Shown piece by piece: positions 53,008 to 61,537 of a stretch of DNA of 64,000 bases (positions are counted from its first letter, which is position 1; the number at the start of each line of letters is the position of its first letter). The notes below the pieces were generated by a model. The model was not told the DNA's origin, searched no databases, and saw only the letters and a list, made by a program, of their open reading frames with translations. The DNA comes from Chryseotalea sanaruensis (lineage in GTDB: Bacteria; Bacteroidota; Bacteroidia; Cytophagales; Cyclobacteriaceae). The stretch lies in assembly GCF_003990915.1 (NCBI RefSeq), contig NZ_BHXQ01000006.1, positions 186,001 to 250,000 of the forward strand. Reading direction: 5' to 3'. Both the position numbers and the translations under genes were made by a program.

Positions 53008-53332
53008 ACTTTATAGAAACTACAATGCTAAACAAATAATATCAATGCATCAATGGCGTTGATCGCTTTTACAAACAGCAAAAGTAATGAATATGAGGTG
53101 ATTAAATTGTTATTAGTTGTAAATGATTAAATGCAATTTGAACGGGTGTAATTCTTGGAAAGCCTTAATAATCTGGTATCATAAATAGAAACAGACATAA
53201 ATTTTTGAATAACACAAACTAAAGGGTGCCCTTAAACAACTAATGTTTTTATACGAAGACCATATTTTTGTATTCTTATTTTTTTATGGCCTCAAGTAGT
53301 GGTAATTTCATTTTTTTAGTAGATTTCTCGCC
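53008..53332. other. 325-bp intergenic region between accC and the TPR/HTH gene
   Basis: No ORF or RNA gene is evident. A -7-type element at 53263-53270 points to the TPR/HTH gene, and several AT-rich stretches are compatible with the promoter of the divergent accC. I see no dyad or repeat worth calling. Confidence 0.5.
53263..53270 (+). promoter_or_regulatory. Candidate -7 element for the TPR/HTH gene
   Basis: TATTTTTG matches TAnnTTTG exactly. The -33 side is weak. The implied leader is about 60 nt. Confidence 0.4.
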
Positions 53333-55048
53333 ATGCCCCTTCGTTTAATATTTACGCTTTTGTTTATCCTTCTGACACCATCTGTGTTATTGGCTCAGGC
53401 AAGGCAAAAAATTGATAGCCTTTCAACGTTGCTTAAGCATTACACTAAAAAGGATACTACTTTGGTTGATATTCTAAATCAAACAGGATTTGAGTATTGG
53501 ACAATTGAAGCCAACAAATCTGAGCAATATGGACTTGATGCTCTTGAGTTGGCCAAAAAAATCCAATATTTATCAGGTGAGGCAATGGCTAATCGCGTGA
53601 TAGGAGTATCGCATTGGGCAAGAGGCAATTTTTATGATGCGCTCCAATACTTATTCACGGCTCAGGAACTTTATCAAAGAAATGAAGATCTTTTAGGAGC
53701 TGCAAATAGCACAATGAATATTGGTTTAGTTTATGCCGATCAACAAAATCCTGATGAGGCCCTAAGATATTATATGACTGCTTTGGGTTTCTTTAACAAA
53801 ATTGGATACGAAGATCGCATTGGCACTACTTATACCAAAATCGGTTCTGCTTATGCGAGTCAGAAAAAATATAGTCTGGCTTACGAGTATTTTATTAAGG
53901 CATTACAAATACATCAGAGAATTAATTTTCTTTTTGGTATACAAGAGGTTTCCAATAGACTAGGTATTCTGTATATGGACCAAGGCCGTTTGGAAGAAGC
54001 CGAAACACACCTATTTAAGTCTCTATCGATAGCTCGCACACGCAATGATCATGAGCATATAGCTATAAATCTTGAAAACTTAGCAAAGATATACATTCAA
54101 CAAAAAAAGTATTCGCAGGCAGAAAATTTTCTGGATGAGGCATATAATACAGCGAAAGCGTATGGCTATAAAAAGTCTTTATTGGCGATTCTATTTGATT
54201 TAAAAGAACTAACAGCAATTAAAAAAGATTATCAGGCATCATTACTTTATTTTGAGCAGTATGAAGTTTTGAAGGATAGTATTTTTAATCAAGCGAAGTC
54301 ACATCAAATTGCTGCCTTAGAGAAAGAACGCGAAGTCCGCGATAAAGAACAACTGCTTAGTGTTAGGAAAAAAGAAATCTTATTGCTTCAGCAGGATGCC
54401 AGAATCGACAGTCTGATTCGCAGTTTATTAATCGTAACGGTTATTTTACTAAGTTCGGTTGGTTTTATTTTTTACCGCCATCAAAAAGTAAAAGTCAGGA
54501 AGAATTTTGAGTTACTACAAAGCAGGCAGAAGTTGTCGGAGTCCAGAGAGCAACTGGCAAATGTAGAGCTTGAGAATATAAAATTAAAGGAGAAGGAACT
54601 GAAACAAGAACTTGAACTTCGTAATAAGGAGTTAACATCCTATACCGTTAATTTTATCCAGAAAAATGAGTTGCTGGAAGAATTAGAGTTGAAACTTCAA
54701 TCTTTAAAAAAGACAGCTACAGACCCTGAACTTGCCAAAGAGTTAAACGGATTATTACAGCACGTTAACAAAAAATTAAATATTGATAGGGATTGGGAGG
54801 ATTTTAAGCTGACTTTCGAAAACGTTCATCAGAATTTTTTTGGTAATCTTTTAAAGGACTATCCTGATCTTTCCCCAGCTGAGTTAAAACTATGTGCACT
54901 CTTAAGATTAAATATGGGCACTAGGGAAATTTCAGCTTTACTTGGTATTTCAGCTGATAGCGCAAAGACTGCGCGGTATCGCTTGCGTAAAAAGCTTAAC
55001 CTGGGTCAGGAGCAGAGCTTAAATGATTTTATCATTGGCTTTGCCTAG
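53333..55048 (+). CDS. Membrane-anchored TPR regulator with C-terminal LuxR-like HTH
   Basis: 571 residues. A signal peptide (MPLRLIFTLLFILLTPSVLLAQ) is followed by tetratricopeptide repeats (~40-290; ANRVIGVSHWARGNFYDALQYLFTAQELY, DQGRLEEAETHLFKSLSIA). One transmembrane helix lies near 355-375 (LLIVTVILLSSVGFIFYRH), then a coiled coil, and a C-terminal HTH (LSPAELKLCALLRLNMGTREISALLGISADSAKTARYRLRKKL, ~505-550). Periplasmic TPRs with a cytoplasmic DNA-binding end suggest a one-component membrane regulator. Its neighbour cluster at 55.2-58.7 kb is a candidate target, by position only. Confidence 0.88.
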   Translation: MPLRLIFTLLFILLTPSVLLAQARQKIDSLSTLLKHYTKKDTTLVDILNQTGFEYWTIEANKSEQYGLDALELAKKIQYLSGEAMANRVIGVSHWARGNFYDALQYLFTAQELYQRNEDLLGAANSTMNIGLVYADQQNPDEALRYYMTALGFFNKIGYEDRIGTTYTKIGSAYASQKKYSLAYEYFIKALQIHQRINFLFGIQEVSNRLGILYMDQGRLEEAETHLFKSLSIARTRNDHEHIAINLENLAKIYIQQKKYSQAENFLDEAYNTAKAYGYKKSLLAILFDLKELTAIKKDYQASLLYFEQYEVLKDSIFNQAKSHQIAALEKEREVRDKEQLLSVRKKEILLLQQDARIDSLIRSLLIVTVILLSSVGFIFYRHQKVKVRKNFELLQSRQKLSESREQLANVELENIKLKEKELKQELELRNKELTSYTVNFIQKNELLEELELKLQSLKKTATDPELAKELNGLLQHVNKKLNIDRDWEDFKLTFENVHQNFFGNLLKDYPDLSPAELKLCALLRLNMGTREISALLGISADSAKTARYRLRKKLNLGQEQSLNDFIIGFA

Positions 55049-55222
55049 GTAGAATGCCTTAACTGAAGGAATTTCAGCCTTTTCTCCTTCTCTTGTTCAC
55101 ATCTTGTACCCCACCTTTCTTCTAGTTGTTCACCTTTTGCTGGCTTGATTTTCTTTCCAAAAGACTTTCTCCTGCCTTTTTTTGTGACATAATTATTTAC
55201 AATTCAAACTAACCTAAACACA

Positions 55223-55990
55223 ATGAATTACCCCAATTTGAAGACCTACACAAGTAGTAAAGTGCTTACTATGGTCGCTCTTATCCTTTGTACACTAACT
55301 ATAGCTTGTTCAGATGACGATGACACCAGCCCCTTTGGTTTACAGATAAGCAATAATGAAACTTTTGGTCAAATTATTAGCGACTCTAAAGGAATGAGTC
55401 TTTATTTCTTTGCAAATGATGCTCAGGGAACTAGCACATGTAGTGGTGCTTGTGCAGCTACATGGCCTCCATTTCTTTTACAAAATACCACGTTGCCAGA
55501 AGGATTGTTAACCGCTGATTTGGGAGAAATTACCAGGGCGGATGGAGCCAAGCAGACAACCTATAAAGGTTGGCCCCTATACTATTTCAATGGTGATATA
55601 GCGGAGGGCGATGTTAATGGAGACGGTAGCGGAGGAACATGGTTTATCGCAAAACCTGATTACACACTAATGCTTGCTAAAATTAATTCAGAATTGGTTT
55701 TTGTCGGTTCAAAAGGTAAAACTGTTTACACATTTACTAATGACTCAGAAAATGCAAGCAATTGTAACAATGACTGTGCAACAACTTGGCCTCCATATTT
55801 TTATGGAGAAACGATAGTTCTCCCATCTCTATTAAGCGCAAATAATTTTGGAACAATTACCCGTGCTGACGGAACCAAGCAAAACACGTATTTAGGTAAA
55901 CCGCTTTACTTATTTAAAAATGATAGCAATCGGGGCACTGTACTTGGTGATGGTGTTGGTGGTGTATGGTACAAAATCGTTAAAAACTAA
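55223..55990 (+). CDS. Lipoprotein with repeated Yx(FWY)xxD (secreted-repeat, COG4315-type) domains
   Basis: 255 residues with a lipoprotein signal (LTIACSDD). Two copies of the same ~100-residue unit are visible: GMSLYFFANDAQGTSTCSGAC...WPP then KGWPLYYFNGD, and GKTVYTFTNDSENASNCNNDC...WPP then LGKPLYLFKND. Each closes with a GxGxxGxWY/WF stretch. Paired cysteines in each unit (CSGAC, CNNDC) may bind a metal or form disulfides. The unit type is known from secreted lipoproteins of unknown role. It is first in a group of five same-strand exported-protein genes. Confidence 0.87.
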   Translation: MNYPNLKTYTSSKVLTMVALILCTLTIACSDDDDTSPFGLQISNNETFGQIISDSKGMSLYFFANDAQGTSTCSGACAATWPPFLLQNTTLPEGLLTADLGEITRADGAKQTTYKGWPLYYFNGDIAEGDVNGDGSGGTWFIAKPDYTLMLAKINSELVFVGSKGKTVYTFTNDSENASNCNNDCATTWPPYFYGETIVLPSLLSANNFGTITRADGTKQNTYLGKPLYLFKNDSNRGTVLGDGVGGVWYKIVKN

Positions 55991-56004
55991 TTACAATTTA
56001 GAAA

Positions 56005-56035
56005 AACGCTATCAGGTAAAGCCTGGTAGCGTTTA
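56005..56035. terminator. Hairpin between the Yx(FWY)xxD lipoprotein and the cytochrome fusion
   Basis: The arms 56005-56017 and 56023-56035 (AAACGCTATCAGG-type with CCTGGTAGCGTTT) pair over 13 bp, one wobble, around a 5-nt loop. A-runs rather than T-runs follow on the + strand, so termination is uncertain. It could end the first gene or stabilise mRNA. Confidence 0.5.
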
Positions 56036-56064
56036 AAAAAAGCAAGCTTTATTCTTTTTACTAA

Positions 56065-56859
56065 ATGCTCACCTCCATGTTCAGGACTAAATATATAAAC
56101 AATTGGTTTTTCTTAGTTATTATTTGTTTCATGTTAAGTTGTACTTATGAAACTATAGAAGATAATTTGTGCACGTCAATTCCTAATATTGATGCGCTTG
56201 ATGTTATTGGAACAGAATGTGGAAAAGCTACGGGAATTATTGAAGTAGTCAGTTCTTCAGAAACGCCTGTTACTTTTAGTATTGATGGTGTTACCTTTCA
56301 AGAGAGTAATCTGTTCACAGGGCTTTCAGCAAAATCATATATAGTAACAGTAAAAACAGAGTTAGGCTGTACAACCAGTCAATCAACAACAATTGAAAAT
56401 TTAAACGGAATAAATATTCTTGCAACTAGTAGTCCGTCCGGCTGCAAAACAAGCAACGGTACTATTTCAGTAAGTGCAACAGGAGGGCCAGAGCCATATT
56501 CATATGTGCTTAATGGAGGTACCGGTCAGGCAGGTACACTATTTAGTGGTTTAGCATCAGGTACCTATACAGTTTTGGCAACTGACGCGAATGGTTGTTC
56601 AGTTCAAAAAACAGTTGATGTCATTTCAGGTCAAAGTTTTTCGTCAATAAAAGCTATTATTAACGCTAATTGTGCCACAAGTAATTGTCATGGTGGATCA
56701 ATTTCACCTGATCTTAGAAATAACCAGAATATCCAGACCAATGCTACAAAAATTGCCACGCTAACTGCAAACGGCCGTATGCCACCATTAGGAGAACTTA
56801 GCAGTTCTCAAATTCAGGAAATTGCTTGCTGGGTAAGTGATGGGGCACCAATTAATTAA
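56065..56859 (+). CDS. Exported SprB-repeat / cytochrome c-like fusion protein
   Basis: 264 residues with a lipoprotein signal (LVIICFMLSC). Two SprB-like modules follow (ATGIIEVVSSSETPVTFSIDGVTF and GCKTSNGTISVSATGGPEPYSYVLNGG...GTYTVLATDANGCS). The last ~75 residues carry a heme motif CATSNCHGG, spaced CX4CH instead of the usual CX2CH, with a distal Met in RMPPLGEL and the closing CWVSDGAP common in Bacteroidota c-type cytochromes. It is probably a surface- or periplasm-facing electron carrier. The tRNA_anti-like gene starts 1 nt after the stop. Confidence 0.82.
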   Translation: MLTSMFRTKYINNWFFLVIICFMLSCTYETIEDNLCTSIPNIDALDVIGTECGKATGIIEVVSSSETPVTFSIDGVTFQESNLFTGLSAKSYIVTVKTELGCTTSQSTTIENLNGINILATSSPSGCKTSNGTISVSATGGPEPYSYVLNGGTGQAGTLFSGLASGTYTVLATDANGCSVQKTVDVISGQSFSSIKAIINANCATSNCHGGSISPDLRNNQNIQTNATKIATLTANGRMPPLGELSSSQIQEIACWVSDGAPIN

Positions 56860-56860
56860 A

Positions 56861-57298
56861 ATGAAATTACAAAAGATCAAAATTGCTTCTGTCATAATTG
56901 GTGTATTGGTACCCATTTGCCTTGTATACATTTCTACAAATCAGTTTAATAATCAAGCGCCAAAGTGTTCAATCAAAACAATTACCGTTGACGAATTATT
57001 AAAATCATTTATCAGAAATGAAACTATAGCCACTCAGCAATACTTGAATAAAGTAATACAAGTACGGGGTAAGATATCCAGCATTGGGTTATTGAAAGAT
57101 AACCAAGTAGAGATAGCACTAAAGGGTACCCGCTATAAATCCATACTATGCACACTTAATCCAGAACAACTTTTTGGAATTATTAATTCTATTGAAATTA
57201 ATAGCGAAGTGTTAATTGAAGGTAAGTGCATCGGTTTTTTAAACGATGTCTATTTGAAAAAATGTACTGTTTTTAAATCAGTTAAACAAAATTGTTAA
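56861..57298 (+). CDS. Exported OB-fold (tRNA_anti-like) protein
   Basis: 145 residues from the ATG at 56861; an earlier frame start lies inside the upstream gene. An N-terminal hydrophobic signal or anchor (IASVIIGVLVPICLVYI) precedes an OB-fold of the tRNA_anti-like type (TVDELLKSFIRNETIATQQYLNKVIQVRGKISSI...EVLIEGKCIGF). Such exported OB folds are found in Bacteroidota without a known ligand. YceI starts 1 nt after its stop. Confidence 0.8.
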   Translation: MKLQKIKIASVIIGVLVPICLVYISTNQFNNQAPKCSIKTITVDELLKSFIRNETIATQQYLNKVIQVRGKISSIGLLKDNQVEIALKGTRYKSILCTLNPEQLFGIINSIEINSEVLIEGKCIGFLNDVYLKKCTVFKSVKQNC

Positions 57299-57299
57299 A

Positions 57300-57851
57300 A
57301 TGAAAAATATTCTATTTCTACTCCTTATTTTTTGCAGCATTAATGCTTCATCCCAGAGCAGGTACATTACTAAGAATGGGCATATACAGTTTTTTTCTGA
57401 GGCTCCACTTGAGAATATAGACGCAAATAACCATCAGGTAGCTGGCATTCTTGACCTGACCAAAAATGAAGTAGCTATTAGCCTTCTTATTAAATCTTTT
57501 AAGTTTGATAAGTCATTGATGGAAGAGCATTTCAATGAAAACTACCTTGAGTCTGATAAATTTCCCAAGGCTTCATTCAGTGGCAGCTTTCAATCAAAAG
57601 AGGTTATTAATCCAAATAAAAATGGCTCCTATCCGGTTACAGTTGATGGCAAATTAACATTGCATGGTGTCACCAAGGCTATACAGACAACAGGAATTTT
57701 AACAGTGGCAAAAAATCAAGTAATTGCTAAAACTAAATTTCAAATTTCCATAAAAGATTATAACATTAAGATCCCCACTTTAGTGATAAAGAATATTGCG
57801 GAAATTGTTGATGTAACTGTAGAATTACCCTTCACTCTCGAAACAAAATAA
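57300..57851 (+). CDS. YceI family periplasmic protein
   Basis: 183 residues with a signal peptide (MKNILFLLLIFCSINASSQ). The lipocalin-like YceI domain has NGHIQFFSEAPLENIDA, SFKFDKSLMEEHFNENYLESDKFPKASFSG and VTVDGKLTLHGVTK. The family binds polyisoprenoid or related lipids. The gene is the fourth of five in the exported cluster, with 4 nt before the DUF5777 gene. Confidence 0.92.
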   Translation: MKNILFLLLIFCSINASSQSRYITKNGHIQFFSEAPLENIDANNHQVAGILDLTKNEVAISLLIKSFKFDKSLMEEHFNENYLESDKFPKASFSGSFQSKEVINPNKNGSYPVTVDGKLTLHGVTKAIQTTGILTVAKNQVIAKTKFQISIKDYNIKIPTLVIKNIAEIVDVTVELPFTLETK

Positions 57852-57855
57852 GGAT

Positions 57856-58728
57856 ATGGAACTAAGAAAAATACTAGCACTGTTACTTCTGATGCTTTCA
57901 TTATCTGCTGCAGCGCAAGATGATTTGTTGAGTGAACTTGAGAATGATGTTATTGATAACACACCAACATTTGCAGAAGCAACTTTTAAGGGTAGTAGAA
58001 TTATTAACGGTCATTCTATTATTACAAGAAAAAAGAAATCACTTGAGTTTCTTATCTCGCACCGTTTTGGTAAGATAAATACAGGAGCTTATAATTTTTT
58101 CGGTATTGATGGAGCCAATGTGAGGTTTGCATTGGAGTATGGTATAAGCAATCGCTTAACAGTTGGCTTTGGAAGAAACTCGTTTGAAAAAACATATGAT
58201 GGTTTTGCCAAGTATAATCTACTAAGGCAACAAAAGGGTGATCTATCAATTCCTGTATCTGTAACATGGTTTTCAAGTACAGCCATTAAAACACTGAAGG
58301 CGCCTGATCAGGCGCAAGTTGTTCAAACTTCTTTTTCGCAAGCTGTCTATAGTCATGTGCTACTGATAGCCCGCAAATTTAGTCCTGCCATTTCATGGCA
58401 ATTAATGCCCGCACTTGTTCACCGCAACCAGGTGCTGGAAGGCGAACCCAATGATAAATTTGCACTGGGCACAGGAGGAAGATTAAAACTCAGCAAGCGA
58501 ATTTCCTTAAATGCAGAATATTACCACCAATTAAATCCATCTACCAATAATCCAACAGAAAATTCAATTGCACTTGGCGTAGACATTGAAACAGGCGGAC
58601 ACGTTTTTCAATTGCACTTAACGAATTCACAAAGCATGATTGAAAAGGGTTTTATTACCGAAACACAAGGAAACTTCTTTAAAGGCGATGTTCATTTCGG
58701 TTTTAATATAACACGGGTGTTTAATTAG
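57856..58728 (+). CDS. DUF5777 family beta-barrel protein
   Basis: 290 residues with a signal peptide (MELRKILALLLLMLSLSAAAQ). The mature protein is a predicted outer-membrane beta-barrel with ATFKGSRIINGHSI, EFLISHRFGKINTGAYNFFGIDGANVRFALEYGISNRLTVGFGRNSF, and a closing F/N strand. The family often accompanies c-type cytochromes and YceI proteins in Bacteroidota, consistent with its neighbours here. An SD-like AGGAT lies just before the ATG. The transported or bound molecule is unknown. Confidence 0.87.
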   Translation: MELRKILALLLLMLSLSAAAQDDLLSELENDVIDNTPTFAEATFKGSRIINGHSIITRKKKSLEFLISHRFGKINTGAYNFFGIDGANVRFALEYGISNRLTVGFGRNSFEKTYDGFAKYNLLRQQKGDLSIPVSVTWFSSTAIKTLKAPDQAQVVQTSFSQAVYSHVLLIARKFSPAISWQLMPALVHRNQVLEGEPNDKFALGTGGRLKLSKRISLNAEYYHQLNPSTNNPTENSIALGVDIETGGHVFQLHLTNSQSMIEKGFITETQGNFFKGDVHFGFNITRVFN

Positions 58729-58811
58729 CTTGACTCTAGTTCGATTGTTCTATTTAGCTAAGGTAAGCCACTTGCAACCAGACCGTTTTATAATGACTGG
58801 TTAAATATTAA

Positions 58812-58825
58812 CTAACAGTCGTTAT
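58812..58825. promoter_or_regulatory. Candidate TetR-type operator upstream of the SPT-like gene
   Basis: CTAACAGTCGTTAT matches the paaA-upstream dyad CTAACAATCGTTAG at 12 of 14 positions, with the shared core CTAACA-TCGTTA. It sits over the expected -33 position of the -7 element at 58840. The same regulator could act on both genes, or two related TetR proteins could. Confidence 0.5.
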
Positions 58826-58839
58826 AATCCAATTTTGTT

Positions 58840-58847
58840 TATTTTTG
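58840..58847 (+). promoter_or_regulatory. -7 element for the SPT-like gene
   Basis: TATTTTTG is an exact TAnnTTTG match. The -33 side overlaps the candidate operator. The predicted start of transcription is about 18 nt before the ATG at 58871. Confidence 0.55.
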
Positions 58848-58870
58848 CGGCAATAAATAGACAAACTACC

Positions 58871-60127
58871 ATGGTAGACTTATTTGAAAAGCTGAGAATG
58901 GAAGCAGGGCCTTTGGCCAAATACTCTCACCTTCCTGATGATTATTTCTTTTTCCCGAAACTGGAGGGCGAAATTGGCCCCAGAATGAAGTTTAATGGGA
59001 AAACTGTATTGAACTGGAGTTTAAATAACTACCTGGGATTGGCCAACCACCCTGAAGTAAGAAAAGCAGATGCTGATTCTGCTGCACAGTATGGTATGGG
59101 TTTACCAATGGGTGCCCGTATGATGTCGGGTAACTCAGTTAATCACCTTGCTCTTGAAAAGGAGCTTGCTGAATTTGTAAAGAAAGAAGATGTAATGCTC
59201 CTGAACTTTGGTTATCAGGGAGTTGTATCAATTATAGATGCTATTGTTGATCGTAAAGACATAATTGTTTATGATGCAGAGTCACACGCTTGTATCATTG
59301 ACGGTGTTCGTTTGCACATGGGTAAGCGTTTTGTATATACCCACAACGACATGGAGAGCCTTGAGAAGCAGTTGCAACGTGCCACAAGACTAGCCAATGA
59401 GACGGGTGGTGGCATTCTTGTAATTACTGAGGGTGTCTTCGGTATGTCTGGTAAGCAGGGCGACCTAAAGGGCGTAGTAGCTTTAAAAGACAAGTATAAC
59501 TTCCGTTTGTTTGTTGACGATGCTCATGGTTTTGGTACAATGGGTAAAACCGGAGCCGGAACAGGTGAGGAGCAAGGTGTTCAAGATCAGGTTGACCTGT
59601 ATTTCTCAACATTTGCTAAGTCTATGGCGAGTATCGGAGCTTTTGTGGCAGGAGATAAGCACATTTTAAAATACTTACGCTACAGCGTTAGATCCCAGAT
59701 TTACGCCAAGAGCTTGCCTATGCCTTTAGTGGTTGGTGGTCGTAAGCGTTTGGAGCTTTTAAAGACCCAACCTGAGTTAAAAGATAACTTATGGAAGATT
59801 ACTAAGGCAATCCAGCAAGGTTTACGCGACCGTGGATTTACCCTTGGTGACACATCTTCCCCTGTAACACCTGTTTTGTTTAAAGGTGGAGTAGGTGAAG
59901 CGGCTAACATGGCTATGGATCTTCGTGAAAACTACGGTATTTTCTGTTCTGTGGTGATCTATCCTGTTGTGCCTAAGGACGTTATCATGTTCCGCATTAT
60001 ACCTACTGCTGTACATACATTGGCTGATGTTGAGGAAACTTTGACCGCATTTTCAGCGTTGAAAGTGAAGCTGGATGAGGGCTTTTACCGCCAGGAAGCA
60101 TTGGTGTCGGTAACAAAAGCTGTTTAA
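58871..60127 (+). CDS. Alpha-oxoamine synthase family, serine palmitoyltransferase-like (PLP)
   Basis: 418 residues from the ATG at 58871. Family features: LNNYLGLANHPEV, a YDAESHACIIDGVRLH stretch, FVDDAHGFGTMGKTGAGT (PLP-anchoring Asp and His) and the Schiff-base Lys in STFAKSMASIGAF. It joins an amino acid to an acyl-CoA with loss of CO2. In Bacteroidota, members include serine palmitoyltransferase for sphingolipids and cysteate acyltransferase for sulfonolipids. Which of these, or 2-amino-3-ketobutyrate ligase, applies cannot be decided from sequence alone. Confidence 0.88.
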   Translation: MVDLFEKLRMEAGPLAKYSHLPDDYFFFPKLEGEIGPRMKFNGKTVLNWSLNNYLGLANHPEVRKADADSAAQYGMGLPMGARMMSGNSVNHLALEKELAEFVKKEDVMLLNFGYQGVVSIIDAIVDRKDIIVYDAESHACIIDGVRLHMGKRFVYTHNDMESLEKQLQRATRLANETGGGILVITEGVFGMSGKQGDLKGVVALKDKYNFRLFVDDAHGFGTMGKTGAGTGEEQGVQDQVDLYFSTFAKSMASIGAFVAGDKHILKYLRYSVRSQIYAKSLPMPLVVGGRKRLELLKTQPELKDNLWKITKAIQQGLRDRGFTLGDTSSPVTPVLFKGGVGEAANMAMDLRENYGIFCSVVIYPVVPKDVIMFRIIPTAVHTLADVEETLTAFSALKVKLDEGFYRQEALVSVTKAV

Positions 60128-60215
60128 AAAAAGCGTTAAAAACGTTGAATTTTAAGGTTTTTCTTTAAATTGGCGTTCAGAAACCTATTTTTAACTCTTT
60201 AAATTGATAGAAAAA

Positions 60216-60392
60216 ATGCAAAAACTCCAGGAATTGAAAGACCTGTTGGCATCTCTCGAGGGAGATTTCGACAAGTTCTATAACAAAGGCAATAGCGCAG
60301 CGGGTACTCGTATCAGAAAGGGTATGCAGGACGTGAAAAACCTGGCACAGGTAATCAGAACTGAGGTTCAGGACGTAAAGAACAAAGCCTAA
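60216..60392 (+). CDS. Small histone H1-like basic protein
   Basis: 58 residues from the ATG at 60216; a TTG at 60204 is less likely. The sequence is a Lys-rich single helical domain (ELKDLLASLEGDFDKFYNKG, RIRKGMQDVKNLAQVIRTEV) that matches the short Hc1-like histone H1 family seen in Bacteroidota. It lies alone and ends at a shared bidirectional terminator. Nucleoid binding is inferred from the family. Confidence 0.85.
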   Translation: MQKLQELKDLLASLEGDFDKFYNKGNSAAGTRIRKGMQDVKNLAQVIRTEVQDVKNKA

Positions 60393-60407
60393 GCAACAAT
60401 TAGAAAT

Positions 60408-60438
60408 AAAAAAGGGATGACAAAGTCATCCCTTTTTT
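60408..60438. terminator. Bidirectional terminator between the histone-like gene and dapA
   Basis: AAAAAAGGGATGAC (60408-60421) and GTCATCCCTTTTTT (60425-60438) pair perfectly over 14 bp around AAA, with a U-tract in each direction. It serves both convergent genes. Confidence 0.93.
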
Positions 60439-60460
60439 GTTTTAATCAGAATAGCATCAG

Positions 60461-61330
60461 TTAAACAGATTTCATCAACTGTTGTATTTTCTTTTTCAAA
60501 GTTTCTGAAGGAGCAACGAGCGGAAGTCGAACATTGTAATTGCACACACCCAATTCGCTTAATACAAATTTTATTCCTACAGGATTACCCTCTTCATACA
60601 TAGGACTATTAATATCCAATAACTTAAATAATTCCTGACTTGCTTTAGCATACTTTCCCGCAAAGGCATATTCTTTCATTTTTTTGAAGTGAACAGGATA
60701 GGCATTGGCCAATACGGAAATAACACCAATGCCTCCAATGCTGTAAAGCGGAACAGTTAACATATCATCTCCCGAAATCAACATGAAGTCTTCAGGCTTA
60801 TCGGCAGCGATCTTCATACACTGCTCCATGTTACCAGAAGCTTCTTTAATACCTATTATGTTTTTATGACTTGCTAATCGCAGAGTTGTCGCTGCGCTCA
60901 TGTTAGAGGCAGTACGCCCTGGTACATTGTACAAAATTACTGGTACAGGAGATTTACCCGCAATGGCTTTGAAGTGCTGATAGATCCCCTCTTGAGAAGG
61001 TTTATTGTAGTAAGGACTTACAGAAAGAATGGCATCAACACCTTCAAAGTCTGTTTGTTTAATATTGTCGATCACATCTTGTGTATTGCTTCCGCCAATA
61101 CCATAAACAATTGGTAGGTTTTTGCGATTATTAGCTTTTACAAACGCAAGTATTGCTTTTTTTTCTTCCTTTGATGTGGTTACAGATTCTCCGGTGGTAC
61201 CCATTACCACATAATAATCAACACCTTTAGCAGTATGGTTGAGCAGACGTTTTAGTCCTTTATAATCAACAGTGCCATCAACTGTAAAAGGAGTTACAAG
61301 TGCTACGCCCGTTCCGGTAAGTTTTTTCAT
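60461..61330 (-). CDS. dapA: 4-hydroxy-tetrahydrodipicolinate synthase
   Basis: 289 residues, normal length. The (beta/alpha)8 barrel has GTTGES at 44-49, the Tyr134 in YNVPGRT and the Schiff-base Lys162 in IGIKEASGN. It condenses pyruvate with aspartate semialdehyde in the lysine and diaminopimelate branch feeding peptidoglycan. It appears monocistronic, ending at the shared terminator near 60420. Confidence 0.96.
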   Translation of the reverse strand: MKKLTGTGVALVTPFTVDGTVDYKGLKRLLNHTAKGVDYYVVMGTTGESVTTSKEEKKAILAFVKANNRKNLPIVYGIGGSNTQDVIDNIKQTDFEGVDAILSVSPYYNKPSQEGIYQHFKAIAGKSPVPVILYNVPGRTASNMSAATTLRLASHKNIIGIKEASGNMEQCMKIAADKPEDFMLISGDDMLTVPLYSIGGIGVISVLANAYPVHFKKMKEYAFAGKYAKASQELFKLLDINSPMYEEGNPVGIKFVLSELGVCNYNVRLPLVAPSETLKKKIQQLMKSV

Positions 61331-61537
61331 GAATAATTATTTAATTTATTGATACAGTTAAATGCCTGAATGCTTCAGTTGCATTTCAGTACGTTCGCAT
61401 GTAATGGCTACGATCATTCAACTCCATTGGAGTAGAACATCAAAACCGCCACTTCATGCCTTACTTAATTTAAGGCCTAAAGTTTACGCTTTTCGCTAAG
61501 AGTATCAAATGATTGGCTAAGATTGAATAAAAGATGC

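Noticed and set aside
58735..58755. Second TTCGATT stretch resembling a T-loop
   Set aside because: No complementary flanks or cloverleaf; likely chance in an intergenic region.
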